Notes: generated by a model from the letters alone, not told the origin. A stretch of DNA of 57,721 bases from Pseudomonadota bacterium (GCA_021798115.1 JAJZYM010000009.1:1-57721), one strand, 5' to 3'; shown: positions 35,792 to 45,847, counted from the stretch's first letter. Numbers and translations are program-made.

Positions 35792-37411
35792 CTACATCCG
35801 GAAGACGCCGTAGTGCCCGCGCGCGCTCGCCTCGGGGACGGTGCGCATGACGACACCCAGGGCCAGACCCAACACGCGGCGGGTCTCCACCGGATCGAGG
35901 ATCCCGTCGTCCCAGAGGCGCGCGCTGGCATGGTAGGGGTCACCCTCGGCCTCGTAGCGCGCGCGGATCTCCCGCGCGTAGGCCTCGCGCTCGGCCTCGG
36001 GCCAAGTCTCTCCACGCTTCGCGTGGGCTTCCGCGCGGATCTCGGTGAGGACCGAAGCGGCCTGTTCGCCACCCATGACCGAGATCCGCGCGTTCGGCCA
36101 GCTCCAGAGAAAGCGGCCGCCGTAGGCCCGTCCGCACATGGCGTAGTTGCCGGCTCCGAACGAGCCGCCCACGAGCACGGTGAGCTTGGGGACCCGGGCG
36201 GTGGCGACGGCGTTGACCATCTTCGCCCCGTCTTTGGCGATCCCGCCGTGCTCGTAGCGGCTCCCCACCATGAAACCGGTGATGTTCTGGAGGAAAAGCA
36301 ACGGGAGTCCCCGCTGTTCGCAGAGCTCGATGAAGTGAGTGCCCTTGAGAGCCGATTCGGAAAAGAGGATCCCTTGGTTGGCGAGGACACCGAGAGGGTA
36401 GCCCTCGAGGCGGCCGAAACCGCAGACGAGGGTGGTCCCGTAGAGGGGCTTGAATTCGTGGAACTCGGAACCGTCGAGGAGGCGGGCGAGGAGTTCGTGC
36501 ACGTCGTAAGGAGTGCGGAGGTCGCGGGGAAGAACGCCGTAGAGCTCTTCACTCGGATAACGTGGCGGCACGGGCGGATACGGCGGGCGGGCGCGGGTGG
36601 CCTCGGGATCGGGAACGTGCGCGAAAATCTCGCGCGCGAGCGCAAGGGCCTCGTCCTCGTCGGCCGCGAGATGGTCGACAACCCCCGAGGTTCGGGCGTG
36701 CACGTCCCCGCCGCCGAGTGTCTCGGCGTCCACCACCTCGCCCGTCGCTGCCTTCACGAGGGGTGGGCCGCCGAGGTAGATCGTCCCTTGGCCGGCGACG
36801 ATGACCGCCTCGTCGCACATGGCGGGCACGTAGGCGCCTCCCGCCGTGCACGGTCCAAGAACCACGGCGATCTGGGCGAGTCCGGCGGCCGAGAGCCGAG
36901 CCTGGTTGTAGAAGATGCGCCCGAAGTGATCCCGGTCGGGGAAGACTTCAGCCTGAAGGGGGAGAAACGCCCCGCCCGAGTCGACGAGATAGACGCAGGG
37001 AAGGCGGTTTTCTTCGGCGATCTCCTGGGCCCGGAGATGCTTGCGGACGGTGGCGGGGAAATACGTTCCTCCCTTGACCGTCGGGTCGTTGGCAACCACG
37101 ACCACCGTCCGCCCGCAGATGCGGCCGACGCCGGTGACGAGGCCCGCGCGTGGGGCGTCGCCCCCGTAGAGCCCGTGGGCCGCGAGAGGGGCGATCTCGA
37201 GAAAGGGCGAGCCCGGATCGAGGAGACGCTCGAGGCGTTCTTCGACGAGAAGCCGCCCGCGGTCCTTGTGAAGCCTTCGGGCACGCTCGCCGCCGCCGAG
37301 CCGCGCCTGGGCCAGCTCGTTGCGGAGCGTCTCGGCCAGAGCGTGGTGGTGGCGGGCGTTGGCCCGGAATTCCTCGTCCTCGGGATTGACGCGGCTGGCG
37401 AGAGAGGCCAT
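35792..37411 (-). CDS. Methylcrotonyl-CoA carboxylase, carboxyltransferase subunit
   Basis: The beta subunit moves CO2 from biotin to 3-methylcrotonyl-CoA. The 539-residue product starts at ATG 37411 ([20 protein letters not shown]), which is the family N-terminus. It shows [52 protein letters not shown] (about 172), [12 protein letters not shown] (about 378) and [16 protein letters not shown] (about 415). The close match to the MccB rather than PccB pattern, plus context, supports leucine catabolism. Confidence 0.93.
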   Translation of the reverse strand: MASLASRVNPEDEEFRANARHHHALAETLRNELAQARLGGGERARRLHKDRGRLLVEERLERLLDPGSPFLEIAPLAAHGLYGGDAPRAGLVTGVGRICGRTVVVVANDPTVKGGTYFPATVRKHLRAQEIAEENRLPCVYLVDSGGAFLPLQAEVFPDRDHFGRIFYNQARLSAAGLAQIAVVLGPCTAGGAYVPAMCDEAVIVAGQGTIYLGGPPLVKAATGEVVDAETLGGGDVHARTSGVVDHLAADEDEALALAREIFAHVPDPEATRARPPYPPVPPRYPSEELYGVLPRDLRTPYDVHELLARLLDGSEFHEFKPLYGTTLVCGFGRLEGYPLGVLANQGILFSESALKGTHFIELCEQRGLPLLFLQNITGFMVGSRYEHGGIAKDGAKMVNAVATARVPKLTVLVGGSFGAGNYAMCGRAYGGRFLWSWPNARISVMGGEQAASVLTEIRAEAHAKRGETWPEAEREAYAREIRARYEAEGDPYHASARLWDDGILDPVETRRVLGLALGVVMRTVPEASARGHYGVFRM

Positions 37412-37419
37412 GGACCGTG

Positions 37420-38610
37420 TCAGTCGAGACGCTCGACGGCCAGGGCGGTGGCCTCGCCCCCCCCGATGCAGAGTGCGGCGATGCCCCGCCGGAGCCCGCG
37501 ACGGGCGAGGGCGTGGAGGAGGGTGACCACGATGCGGGCGCCGCTGGCTCCGATCGGGTGGCCGAGGGCGCAGGCCCCGCCGTGGACGTTGACCTTCTCG
37601 TGCGGGAGGTCGAGCTCCTTCATGGCGGCCAGGGTCACGACCGCGAACGCCTCGTTGATCTCGAAGAGGTCGACGTCGGCGAGGCGCCAGCCGAGGCCGT
37701 CGGCCAGGCGGCGGATGGCCCCGGCCGGGGCGGTGGTGAACCACTCGGGTTCCTGACTGTGGGTGGCGTGGGCGAGGATCCGGGCGAGGGGTTTCAGCCC
37801 CCAGCGCCGCGCGTCGTCCGCGCGCGTGAGCAGGAGGAGGGCGGCTCCGTCGGAAATCGAGGAAGAGCTCGCGGCCGTCACGGTCCCGTCTTTCTGGAAC
37901 GCGGGTTTGAGTTCGGGGATCTTGGCCGGATTGCAGCGCCCGGGCTCCTCGTCCTCGGCGACCGTGGTCTCCTTGCCCTTGCGGTCCCGAAGCGTGACGG
38001 GGACGATCTCGGCGGCGAAGGCGCCTTCCCTCTGGGCGGCGCGGGCGCGCTCGACCGAAGCGGTGGCGAAGGCGTCCTGGGCCTCGCGGGCGAATCCGTA
38101 GCGGGCGGCCGTGCGCTCGGCAAACACCCCCATGCCCAGGTGGTCGGCGGCGTTTTCGAGCCCGTCGAAGAACATGTGGTCAAGGGCCTGCTGATGCCCC
38201 ATGCGCCAGCCGCCGCGGACCCGAGGCAGAAGATAGGGGGCGTTGCTCATCGACTCCATGCCGCCGGCCAGAACGAGGTGGGCGGAGCCGGTGCGGAGAA
38301 GGTCGTGGGCGAGCATGAGACTTTTCATGCCGGAGCCGCAGACCTTGTTCACGGTCGTCGCACCGATGCGGGGGGGGAGCCCCCCCAAGAGGACGGCCTG
38401 GCGCGCGGGCGCCTGCCCGAGGCCGGCGGGCAGGACGCAACCGATGATCGCTTCGTCGAGACGTTCGGCCAGTGCGGGCTCCTCGCTGGCGAGGGCACGG
38501 ACGAGTGCGGCGGCGAGCTCCGGGGCGGCCAGTGGCGAGAGCCCCCCGAGGAATGAGCCGATGGGGGTCCGCCGGGCGGCGACGATGACGATGTCGGATT
38601 CGTGGCTCAC
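37420..38610 (-). CDS. Acetyl-CoA C-acyltransferase (thiolase)
   Basis: This biosynthetic-type thiolase interconverts acetoacetyl-CoA and two acetyl-CoA. The 396-residue product has the nucleophile in [14 protein letters not shown] (Cys about 89), the second signature [19 protein letters not shown] (His about 351) and the C-terminal [13 protein letters not shown] with the acid/base Cys. In this operon it would process acetoacetyl-CoA formed from the HMG-CoA lyase product, although no CoA-transferase is present here. It overlaps the isovaleryl-CoA dehydrogenase gene by 4 nt. Confidence 0.93.
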   Translation of the reverse strand: MSHESDIVIVAARRTPIGSFLGGLSPLAAPELAAALVRALASEEPALAERLDEAIIGCVLPAGLGQAPARQAVLLGGLPPRIGATTVNKVCGSGMKSLMLAHDLLRTGSAHLVLAGGMESMSNAPYLLPRVRGGWRMGHQQALDHMFFDGLENAADHLGMGVFAERTAARYGFAREAQDAFATASVERARAAQREGAFAAEIVPVTLRDRKGKETTVAEDEEPGRCNPAKIPELKPAFQKDGTVTAASSSSISDGAALLLLTRADDARRWGLKPLARILAHATHSQEPEWFTTAPAGAIRRLADGLGWRLADVDLFEINEAFAVVTLAAMKELDLPHEKVNVHGGACALGHPIGASGARIVVTLLHALARRGLRRGIAALCIGGGEATALAVERLD

Positions 38611-39785
38611 AAGGAAGAACCTCCCGGGGGGGTGGCGGCGCGCTGCAGTTCGCGGCCGATGAGCATGCGGCGGATCTCGTTGGTGCCGGCACCGATGTCG
38701 TAGAGCTTGGCGTCACGCAGGAGACGGGCGGCGGGGTAATCGTTGATGTAGCCGTTGCCGCCGAGGCACTGGATGGTCTCGAGCGCACCACGCACCGCGT
38801 GTTCGGAAGCAAAAAGCAGGGCGGCGGCGGCGTCGACCCGCGACGGCCGGTCCTCGTCGAAGGCTTCGGCGACCCGGTAGGCGAGAGCGCGCGCGGCGCT
38901 GAGGCCCGTGTAGAGATCGGCGAGTTTGGCCTGCATGAGCTCGAAGTCACCGATCGGACGGCCGAACTGCCGCCGTTCGCGCAGATACGGCAGCGCCGTG
39001 TCGAGGCAGGCCTGGAGAATACCGAGCGGCCCGCCGCTCAGGACGAGCCGTTCGCTGTCGAGCCCACGCATGAGAACATAGACGCCCTCGTGGACGCGAC
39101 CGAGGATCTGCCCGGGCCCGAGGCGGCAGCCGTCGAAGACCAGCTCGCAGGTGCCCGAGGCGCGCATCCCGAGCTTGTCGAGCTTCTGCGCGGTGTGGAA
39201 ACCCGCGGTCCCACGCTCGACGAGGAAGGCGGTGATGGAACGGCTCCCTGCGGTCTTGAGATCGTCGCTGCGGGCGTAGACGATAAAGAGGTCGGCGTCG
39301 GGGCCGTTCGTGATCCACATCTTGGTGCCGTCGAGGCGCCAACCGTCGCCGTCCGGACGCGCTCGGGTCTGGAGCGAGCCGACGATGTCGGAGCCCGCGC
39401 CCGGTTCGGACATGGCGAGCGCCCCGACCCATTCGCCACTCAGGAGACGCGGGAGATAGCGGCGCTTCTGTTCTGTGTTTCCGTTCAGGGTGAGATTGTT
39501 GACGCAGAGATTCGAGTGGGCGCCGTAGGAGAGGCCCACCGAGGCGGACGCGCGCGAGATCTCTTCCATGACGACGAGGTGCGCCAGGTAACCCAAACCC
39601 GCGCCTCCGTCTTCGGAGGGCACGGTGGGCCCGAGCAACCCGAGCTCTCCCATGCGTCGCCAGAGCGCGCGGGGGAATTCGCCCGCGCGGTCGAAAGCGT
39701 CGGCGTGGGGGGCGATTTCCTCCGAGGCAAAGCGCGCAACGGTGGAGCGCAGGAGCTCGAGATCCTCACGCGTGAGAGCGGCCAC
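38607..39785 (-). CDS. ivd: Isovaleryl-CoA dehydrogenase
   Basis: This FAD-dependent acyl-CoA dehydrogenase oxidises isovaleryl-CoA to 3-methylcrotonyl-CoA. The 392-residue product has AMSEPGAGSDIVGSL (about 137), KMWITNGPDADLFIVYAR and LGGNGYINDYPAARLLRDAK (about 350). The catalytic Glu of human IVD lies in GLDLERLVLAGGPLGL, and here GLDSERLVLSGGPLGI keeps it, favouring isovaleryl over short straight-chain substrates. The GTG start at 39785 has GGGAG upstream and follows the dehydrogenase gene by 23 nt. Confidence 0.92.
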   Translation of the reverse strand: MAALTREDLELLRSTVARFASEEIAPHADAFDRAGEFPRALWRRMGELGLLGPTVPSEDGGAGLGYLAHLVVMEEISRASASVGLSYGAHSNLCVNNLTLNGNTEQKRRYLPRLLSGEWVGALAMSEPGAGSDIVGSLQTRARPDGDGWRLDGTKMWITNGPDADLFIVYARSDDLKTAGSRSITAFLVERGTAGFHTAQKLDKLGMRASGTCELVFDGCRLGPGQILGRVHEGVYVLMRGLDSERLVLSGGPLGILQACLDTALPYLRERRQFGRPIGDFELMQAKLADLYTGLSAARALAYRVAEAFDEDRPSRVDAAAALLFASEHAVRGALETIQCLGGNGYINDYPAARLLRDAKLYDIGAGTNEIRRMLIGRELQRAATPPGGSSL

Positions 39786-39808
39786 GGCGTCCGATCTCCC
39801 GGAGCGGC

Positions 39809-40945
39809 TCAGAGGAAGCTCGGCCGCTCGTTCGATCCCAGGGGGAACGGGCGGCGCGCGCGGACCGGCCGGGCGTGTTCGGGAAGGTGACGCGGGCGCA
39901 ATCCGCGCAGCGCGGTGATCCGCGCTTCGGCCAGGCGATCGGCTGCGAGCCAGGTCGGGATGGACTGCTCCTGGGCGTAGTTGAAAATGCGGGTCATGAT
40001 GTCGTAGATCCGCCCGACGTGACGCTCGGCACGCGCGCGTTCGTAGCCCTCGAGTTCGTAGGCGACGTTGATGAGCCCGCCGGCGTTGATCGCGTAATCG
40101 GGCGCGTAGAGGATGCTCTTCCGCCCAAGTTCCGTGCCGCACTCCGTCGTGGCGAGCTGGTTGTTGGCGCTTCCGGCGACAATGCGGCAGCGAAGACGCG
40201 GAATCGTCTTTTCGTTGATGCTGGCGCCGAGGGCGCAGGGGGCGAAGACGTCGGCCTTGACATCGTAGATCTCTTCCGGCTTGACGATCTCGAGATCCGG
40301 GACGATCTCTTTCGCCTGCGCGAGTCGTTCGGCATCCACGTCGGTGGCGGTCACGTGAGCCCCCTCGTCGCGGATCATGCGTGCCAGGTGCTGGCCGACG
40401 TGTCCGACGCCCTGAACGGCGACGCTGCGTCCCTGGAGATCCGGGGTACCGAAGACCCGCACGAGGGCGGCCTTGAGTCCTTGGAAGGCGCCCCAGGCCG
40501 TGAACGGTGAGGGATCACCGCTTCCGCCCTGCTCGGTGCGGAGGCCCACGACCTCGTCGGTTTCCTGGTGGATGAACTCCATGTCGTCGACCGTGGTGTT
40601 GACGTCCTCGGCCGTGATGTAGCGCCCGCCGAGGGCCGCCACACAGCGGCCGAAAGCGCGGAAGAGGGCCTCGCCCTTGTCGCCCGGCTTGGCGATGATG
40701 ACGGACTTTCCCCCCCCGAGGTTGAGCCCGGCGATCGCCGCCTTGTAGGTCATCCCGCGCGAGAGGCGCAGGACGTCGGTGAGGGCTTCTTCGTCCGAGG
40801 CGTAGGGCCAGAGCCGACAGCCGCCGAGCGCGGGGCCGAGCGTCGTGTCGTGGATGGCGATGATGGACTTGAGGCCGCTGACCGGGTCGTGGAAGTACGA
40901 GATCTGCTCGTGCTCGACAAACTCGCGGTGATCGAAAAGACTCAT
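39809..40945 (-). CDS. Leucine dehydrogenase (Glu/Leu/Phe/Val family)
   Basis: The enzyme oxidatively deaminates branched-chain amino acids with NAD+, giving 2-ketoisocaproate from leucine. The 378-residue product has GGCRLWPYASDEEALTDVL, the catalytic Lys region GLNLGGGKSVIIAKPGDKG (about 79), AEDVNTTVDDMEF, the Rossmann loop VQGVGHVGQHLAR (about 182) and CALGASINEKTIPRLRC. The ATG at 40945 has AAGGAG 6 nt upstream. It is first in the leucine operon and divergent from the IcmF gene. The C-terminal Arg/Pro-rich tail is longer than usual. Confidence 0.9.
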   Translation of the reverse strand: MSLFDHREFVEHEQISYFHDPVSGLKSIIAIHDTTLGPALGGCRLWPYASDEEALTDVLRLSRGMTYKAAIAGLNLGGGKSVIIAKPGDKGEALFRAFGRCVAALGGRYITAEDVNTTVDDMEFIHQETDEVVGLRTEQGGSGDPSPFTAWGAFQGLKAALVRVFGTPDLQGRSVAVQGVGHVGQHLARMIRDEGAHVTATDVDAERLAQAKEIVPDLEIVKPEEIYDVKADVFAPCALGASINEKTIPRLRCRIVAGSANNQLATTECGTELGRKSILYAPDYAINAGGLINVAYELEGYERARAERHVGRIYDIMTRIFNYAQEQSIPTWLAADRLAEARITALRGLRPRHLPEHARPVRARRPFPLGSNERPSFL

Positions 40946-41020
40946 GACAGCTCCTTGAGGAGATCGGGGACGCCCGCTGCAGCACGATCCCCCCGTCGCG
41001 ATCGAAGGGGAGCACAAGCG

Positions 41021-41047
41021 GTGCAGCGTGCACAAACGCGAATTATA
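41021..41047 (-). promoter_or_regulatory. Promoter -10 and palindromic operator of leucine operon
   Basis: On the minus strand TATAAT occupies 41042-41047, giving a start near 41035 and a leader of about 90 nt to the leucine dehydrogenase ATG. Just downstream lies a perfect palindrome GTGCA-GCG-TGCAC at 41021-41033, positioned as a repressor operator would be. No consensus -35 is visible, so an activator may be needed. Confidence 0.45.
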
Positions 41048-41110
41048 CGGCTCCCGCTCGGCTCCTCGGGCCGGGCGCCCCGCGACGGAGGGAAGAAGGG
41101 ACGTGATCTC

Positions 41111-41145
41111 TATAGAATGTAACGAGGTAGTGATCGTGTCGGAGG
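41111..41145 (+). promoter_or_regulatory. Promoter -10 and ribosome binding site of icmF
   Basis: TATAGAAT (41111-41118) offers a -10 hexamer in either register and predicts a start near 41125. GGAGG at 41141-41145 is 7 nt from ATG 41153, which decides that start over the ATG at 41162. The -35 region is not consensus. Confidence 0.45.
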
Positions 41146-41152
41146 TCGCCGA

Positions 41153-44100
41153 ATGGGCGCCATGGCCGAGTCTCGGATCCGCCCCGATCCGGCGGGGGGG
41201 CGACCGCTGCGCTTCGTCACCGCGGCCTCGCTCTTCGACGGACACGACGCGGCCATCAATCTCATCCGCCGTCTCCTGATTGCCCAGGGGGCCGAGGTGG
41301 TTCATCTGGGCCACAACCGCTCGGTGGCCGAGATCGTGCACGCGGCGCTTTGCGAGGACGCCGACGCCATTGCGGTCAGTTCCTATCAGGGCGGGCACAT
41401 GGAGTACTTCCGCTACATGCTCGAGCGCCTTCGGGACGCTCGGGCCTCGGACATTCTCCTCTTCGTGGGCGGGGGCGGGACGATCAGCGCCGAGGAGCGC
41501 GCCACGCTCGAGGCCCAGGGGGTGGCGAAAGTCTACAGTCCTGCCGACGGCATGCGGCTCGGTCTCAAGGGCATGATCGAGGACATGTTTTCGCGCGTCC
41601 GGGCTGTCGGTCGAAGCCCGCGTCCCCCGGAGAGGGGCGAGAAGATCAGCCCGAGTGATCCGCGGCGGCTTGGCCAGATTCTCGAATGGCTCAACGGGAC
41701 GCCCGTCCCCGAGGAGCACGCCCGCCTGCTCGCGGATTGGCGCCGGCGGCGCGGCGCGGCTCTGGTCCTCGGGGTCACCGGGCCGGGGGGAGCGGGCAAG
41801 AGCAGCCTCGTCGACGAGCTTCTCCTCCGCTTCACGCTCGCGTTCCCTGATCTCTGCCAGGGGGTGCTCGCGATCGATCCGACACGCGAGCGGACGGGCG
41901 GCGCCCTCCTCGGCGACCGCATCCGCATGAACAGCCTGAACAAGGGGGCGATCTTCATGCATTCGGTGGCGACCCGCGGTGGGGCTTCGGCGACGACCGA
42001 ACGCCTCGGCGAGATGATCGATTTCCTGCGCACGCAGGATTTCGATCTTCTCTGGGTCGAGACGGCCGGTTCGGGTCAGGCCGACACGGCCGTCTCCAAG
42101 CTTGCCGACGCGACGCTTTACGTGATGACGGCGGAGTACGGCGGCGCTCTTCAGCTCGAGAAGCTCGCCATGCTCGATCACGCCGATTGGGTCGCACTCA
42201 ACAAGTTCGAGAAGAGCGGCTCGCAAGACGCCCTGCGCGACGTGGCCAAGCAGTGGCGCCGCAACCACGAGGCTTTCGCCCTGCCCGACGAGGACGTCCC
42301 TGTCTACGCCACGCTGGCCGCCCGTGTCCAGGATCCCGGGGTGAACCGTCTCTTCCGCGGCATCTGCGCGACCCTCGTCCGTAAGGACGTGCACCGTCCC
42401 GATCGCTGGCGCGAAAGCGTCGATTGGCCCACGGGTCTTCCCGACCGCCGGGGTCTCATTCCCGAGAGCCGTCGCACGCACCTCGCCGAAATCGCCGAGC
42501 GCGGCCGTGACGAGGCCCGCCGCCTGGATGTCCGCGCTCAGGCGGCCGCCCGGGCGCAGCACTGCTACGAGGCGCTCGGCGTGCTTGGCGACCCCCTGCG
42601 TCCGACCGCGCTCGAGCGCTACCCGGCCGACGCCCTCGCCGAGTCCGGTGATCGCGGAGGTCTTCGCCGCGCCTACAACGAGGCGCTCGACGCCTTGGGC
42701 GAGGAGGCGCGGGAGGCGCTTCGTGGTTGGGAGGCGTTGCTCGAGGAACGTCGGCGTCCGCGCTACCGCTACACGGTTCGCGGACGGCCGATCGAAGGCG
42801 ACAACTACACGCCGACCCTTTCCGGGCTCAACGTTCCCAAGGTTGCGCTCCCGCGCTTCGCCTCGTGGGCGGAGCGGGTCGATTTTCTCGGGCGCGAAAA
42901 CCTTCCGGGGGCCTTCCCGTTCACGGCGGGGGTGTACCCTTACCGTCGGACAGAGGAAGATCCGACCCGGATGTTCGCGGGCGAGGGGACCCCCGAGCGG
43001 ACCAACCGTCGCTTTCACTACCTCGCTCGGGCTCAGAAAGCCGTCCGTCTTTCCACCGCCTTTGATTCCGCCACGCTCTACGGGGAAGACCCCGATCCAC
43101 GCCCCGACATCTACGGGCGGATCGGGAACTCCGGGGTGTCGATCGCCACGCTCGACGACATGAAACGTCTTTATTCGGGCTTTGATCTCCTGGCGTCGAG
43201 CACCTCGGTTTCGATGACGATCAACGGACCGGCGCCCGTGCTTCTCGCTCTCTTCCTCAATACGGCGATCGACCGGCATATCGAGACGGTGCTCCGCGCC
43301 GAGGGTCGGCTCGATAACGCCCTGGCCCGCGTCCGCCGTGCGGGCCCCGAACCCGTCTATCGCGGGACGCTCCCCGAAGGCCACGACGGGGGAGGACTCG
43401 CCCTTCTCGGCCTGAGCGGGGCGGATCTCCTGGATCCCGAGGAGTACGCGCGCCGGGCCGACGAAGCCCTGGCCGTCGTGCGCGGGACCGTTCAGGCCGA
43501 CATTCTCAAGGAAGACCAGGCCCAGAACACCTGCATCTTCTCGACCGAGTTTGCCCTTCGTCTCATGGGCGACGTCCAGCAGTATTTCATCGATCACGGC
43601 GTGCGCAACTTCTACAGCGTGTCGGTGAGCGGTTACCACATCGCCGAGGCGGGAGCCAACCCCATCACGCAGCTCGCCTTCACCCTGGCCAACGGATTCG
43701 CGCTCGTCGAGTACTACCGCGCGCGCGGCATGCGCGTCGATGACTTCGCGCCCAACTTCAGCTTCTTCTTTTCCAACGGCATGGACGCCGAGTACGCGGT
43801 CCTCGGACGGGTGGCGCGCCGCGTCTGGGCGCGGGCGATGCGCGACGTCTACGGGGCCGGACCGCGCAGCCAGATGCTGAAGTACCACATCCAGACCTCG
43901 GGGCGGAGTCTCCACGCGCAGGAGATCCAGTTCAACGACATCCGCACGACACTCCAGGCTCTCTACGCCCTCTACGACAACTGCCAGAGTCTCCACACGA
44001 ACGCCTACGACGAGGCCCTCACCACCCCCACCGAGGAATCGGTCCGCCGGGCGCTTGCGATCCAGCTCATCATCAACCGCGAGCTCGGCCTCCACAAGAA

Positions 44101-44581
44101 CGAGAATCCGCTCCAGGGGTCCTTCGTCATCGACGCCCTGACCGACCTTGTCGAGGAGCAGGTCTACCGGGAGTTCGACCGTCTGGCCGAACGCGGGGGG
44201 GTGCTTGGCGCGATGGAGTCCATGTACCAGCGCGGCAAGATCCAGGAAGAGAGTCTCCTCTACGAGCGCCGCAAGCACGACGGATCGCTGCCGATCGTCG
44301 GGGTGAACACCTTTCTCGCCCCGGCGCGTGAGGCGGAGGAGCCCGCCGTGGCCCTCATCCGCTCCGACGAGGCGGAAAAGCAGGCGCAGATCGAGGGACT
44401 GCGGGCGTTTCACGCCCGCCATGCCGAACGGGCCCCCGCCGCGCTCGAGCGTCTCAAGGCGGCCGCACGGCGGGGCGAGAACACCTTCACGGTGCTCATG
44501 GAGGCGGTGCGCTGCTGCTCCCTCGGCCAGATCACCCACGCCTTCTACGAGGTCGGCGGGCGTTATCGGCGCGCGCTGTGA
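41153..44581 (+). CDS. icmF: Fused isobutyryl-CoA mutase (IcmF)
   Basis: The 1142-residue protein joins three modules: an N-terminal adenosylcobalamin domain with the base-off motif DGHDAAINLI (about 29-38), a MeaB-like G-protein chaperone with P-loop GVTGPGGAGKSS (about 205-216), and a C-terminal acyl-CoA mutase TIM barrel from about 545 with RMFAGEGTPERTNRRFHYL and LYGEDPDPRPDIYGRIGNSG. The segment ILKEDQAQNTCIFSTEF keeps Gln where methylmalonyl-CoA mutase has Arg, so isobutyryl/n-butyryl-CoA or isovaleryl/pivalyl-CoA substrates are expected, not methylmalonyl-CoA. It faces the leucine operon and overlaps xerC/D by 4 nt. Confidence 0.93.
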   Translation: MGAMAESRIRPDPAGGRPLRFVTAASLFDGHDAAINLIRRLLIAQGAEVVHLGHNRSVAEIVHAALCEDADAIAVSSYQGGHMEYFRYMLERLRDARASDILLFVGGGGTISAEERATLEAQGVAKVYSPADGMRLGLKGMIEDMFSRVRAVGRSPRPPERGEKISPSDPRRLGQILEWLNGTPVPEEHARLLADWRRRRGAALVLGVTGPGGAGKSSLVDELLLRFTLAFPDLCQGVLAIDPTRERTGGALLGDRIRMNSLNKGAIFMHSVATRGGASATTERLGEMIDFLRTQDFDLLWVETAGSGQADTAVSKLADATLYVMTAEYGGALQLEKLAMLDHADWVALNKFEKSGSQDALRDVAKQWRRNHEAFALPDEDVPVYATLAARVQDPGVNRLFRGICATLVRKDVHRPDRWRESVDWPTGLPDRRGLIPESRRTHLAEIAERGRDEARRLDVRAQAAARAQHCYEALGVLGDPLRPTALERYPADALAESGDRGGLRRAYNEALDALGEEAREALRGWEALLEERRRPRYRYTVRGRPIEGDNYTPTLSGLNVPKVALPRFASWAERVDFLGRENLPGAFPFTAGVYPYRRTEEDPTRMFAGEGTPERTNRRFHYLARAQKAVRLSTAFDSATLYGEDPDPRPDIYGRIGNSGVSIATLDDMKRLYSGFDLLASSTSVSMTINGPAPVLLALFLNTAIDRHIETVLRAEGRLDNALARVRRAGPEPVYRGTLPEGHDGGGLALLGLSGADLLDPEEYARRADEALAVVRGTVQADILKEDQAQNTCIFSTEFALRLMGDVQQYFIDHGVRNFYSVSVSGYHIAEAGANPITQLAFTLANGFALVEYYRARGMRVDDFAPNFSFFFSNGMDAEYAVLGRVARRVWARAMRDVYGAGPRSQMLKYHIQTSGRSLHAQEIQFNDIRTTLQALYALYDNCQSLHTNAYDEALTTPTEESVRRALAIQLIINRELGLHKNENPLQGSFVIDALTDLVEEQVYREFDRLAERGGVLGAMESMYQRGKIQEESLLYERRKHDGSLPIVGVNTFLAPAREAEEPAVALIRSDEAEKQAQIEGLRAFHARHAERAPAALERLKAAARRGENTFTVLMEAVRCCSLGQITHAFYEVGGRYRRAL

Positions 44582-45501
44582 GACCGACGGCCCGCGACAA
44601 TGGGGCAGAGGCGGAGGACGAGCGCCTCCTCGAACGGTTTCTTGACGCCTGCCGGTTCGCCGATGGACTCTCGGCCAATACGGTGGTTTCCTACGCCTTC
44701 GATCTCCGCGGCTTTGCCCGTCGCCTCCGCGCGGCCGGGGATCGTCTGGCGACGGCCCGCCCGCCCGCCCTTCTCGCTGGTCTCGCCGCACTTCAATCCG
44801 AGGGTCGCTCTCCGCGCAGCCAAGCCCGCCTGTTGAGCGCGCTTCGCCGCTACTACCGTTTCCTCGTCGCATCGGGGGAACGCCGTGATGATCCCACGCT
44901 GGCGTTGGCCCGCCCGCGCCTCGGGCGGCCACTCCCGCGCACGTTGAGCGAGCGGGAGGTGGCGGCGCTTCTCGAGGCTCCGGAGACCGGCACCGCTCTC
45001 GGACTCCGCGACCGCGCCATCCTCGAGATTCTCTATGCCTGTGGGCTGCGGGTGAGCGAGCTTGTGGGGATGCGTACCGCCGCCTACGGCGCCCGCCAGG
45101 GCGTGGTGCGGATCCGGGGCAAGGGGCGCAAGGAGCGCATCGTCCCTGTGGGGGAGGAAGCCCGACTGTGGCTCGAGCGTTACCTCGGCTCCGCGCGGCC
45201 GTTCCTTCTCGGGGCGCGCGAGTCCCCGTGGCTTTTCGTGAACGCCCGCGGTGGCCCCCTCACCCGTCAGGGCGTGTGGACCATCCTTCGTGCCTACGCT
45301 CTACGCACGGGGCTCGAGAAGCGGGTGAGTCCCCACGTCTTTCGCCACGCGTTCGCCACACATCTCGTCGACCGCGGTGCCGATCTCCGTGTCGTGCAGC
45401 TTCTCCTCGGGCACAGCGATCTTGGGACGACCGAGATCTACACCCACGTGGCGCGGCAGAGACTCCGGACGCTCCATCGTCGGTACCATCCGCGCGGCTG
45501 A
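44578..45501 (+). CDS. Tyrosine recombinase XerC/XerD-like
   Basis: The 307-residue product looks like a chromosome-dimer-resolving Xer recombinase. It has the SAM-like N-terminal domain (about 15-110), catalytic Arg in CGLRVSELVGM (about 158), Lys in GKGRKERIVPV, the box SPHVFRHAFATHLVDRGADL and GHSDLGTTEIYTHVA with the nucleophilic Tyr (about 290). All catalytic residues are present. The GTG start overlaps the icmF stop, so it is translated with a metabolic gene. Whether it is XerC or XerD needs a tree; FRHAFATHLV resembles XerD. Confidence 0.9.
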   Translation: MRPTARDNGAEAEDERLLERFLDACRFADGLSANTVVSYAFDLRGFARRLRAAGDRLATARPPALLAGLAALQSEGRSPRSQARLLSALRRYYRFLVASGERRDDPTLALARPRLGRPLPRTLSEREVAALLEAPETGTALGLRDRAILEILYACGLRVSELVGMRTAAYGARQGVVRIRGKGRKERIVPVGEEARLWLERYLGSARPFLLGARESPWLFVNARGGPLTRQGVWTILRAYALRTGLEKRVSPHVFRHAFATHLVDRGADLRVVQLLLGHSDLGTTEIYTHVARQRLRTLHRRYHPRG

Positions 45502-45523
45502 CACGGCGCGCGTGTGCGCCGGT

Positions 45524-45847
45524 TCAGCGTTCGAGCAGAGGAAGCTTGTCGGGTTTCCCGTCCCACTCCTGGGCGTCGGGAGGCGGCTCCTTGCGCCGGG
45601 TCAGCGTCGGCCAGGTCTTGGCGAGTTCGGCGTTGAGCTCGATGAAATTCGCCTGGTCCTCGGGGACCTCGTCCTTGGGAAAGATCGCCTTGGCCGGGCA
45701 CTCCGGCTCACACAGGGAGCAATCGATGCACTCGTCCGGGTCGATCGCGAGGAAGTTCGGGCCCTCGTGGAAGCAGTCCACGGGGCAGACTTCGACGCAG
45801 TCGGTGTATTTGCACTTGATGCAATTTTCCGTGACGACGAAAGTCAT
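45524..45847 (-). CDS. fdxA: Seven-iron ferredoxin (3Fe-4S/4Fe-4S)
   Basis: This is a small electron carrier of the Azotobacter FdI type. The 107-residue product has cysteines in [18 protein letters not shown] (residues about 9-26) and [17 protein letters not shown] (about 40-56); the spacing fits one [3Fe-4S] and one [4Fe-4S] cluster. The C-terminal half ([19 protein letters not shown]) is the usual extension of this family. It is convergent to xerC/D and 38 nt downstream of the Nudix gene on the same strand. Confidence 0.92.
   Translation of the reverse strand: MTFVVTENCIKCKYTDCVEVCPVDCFHEGPNFLAIDPDECIDCSLCEPECPAKAIFPKDEVPEDQANFIELNAELAKTWPTLTRRKEPPPDAQEWDGKPDKLPLLER

Noticed and set aside
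39809-44932. 5.1-kb open frame antisense to icmF (1707 codons)
   Set aside because: It is the upstream extension of the leucine dehydrogenase frame. Strong third-position GC bias removes stops on the other strand; the translated part over icmF has no family motifs.
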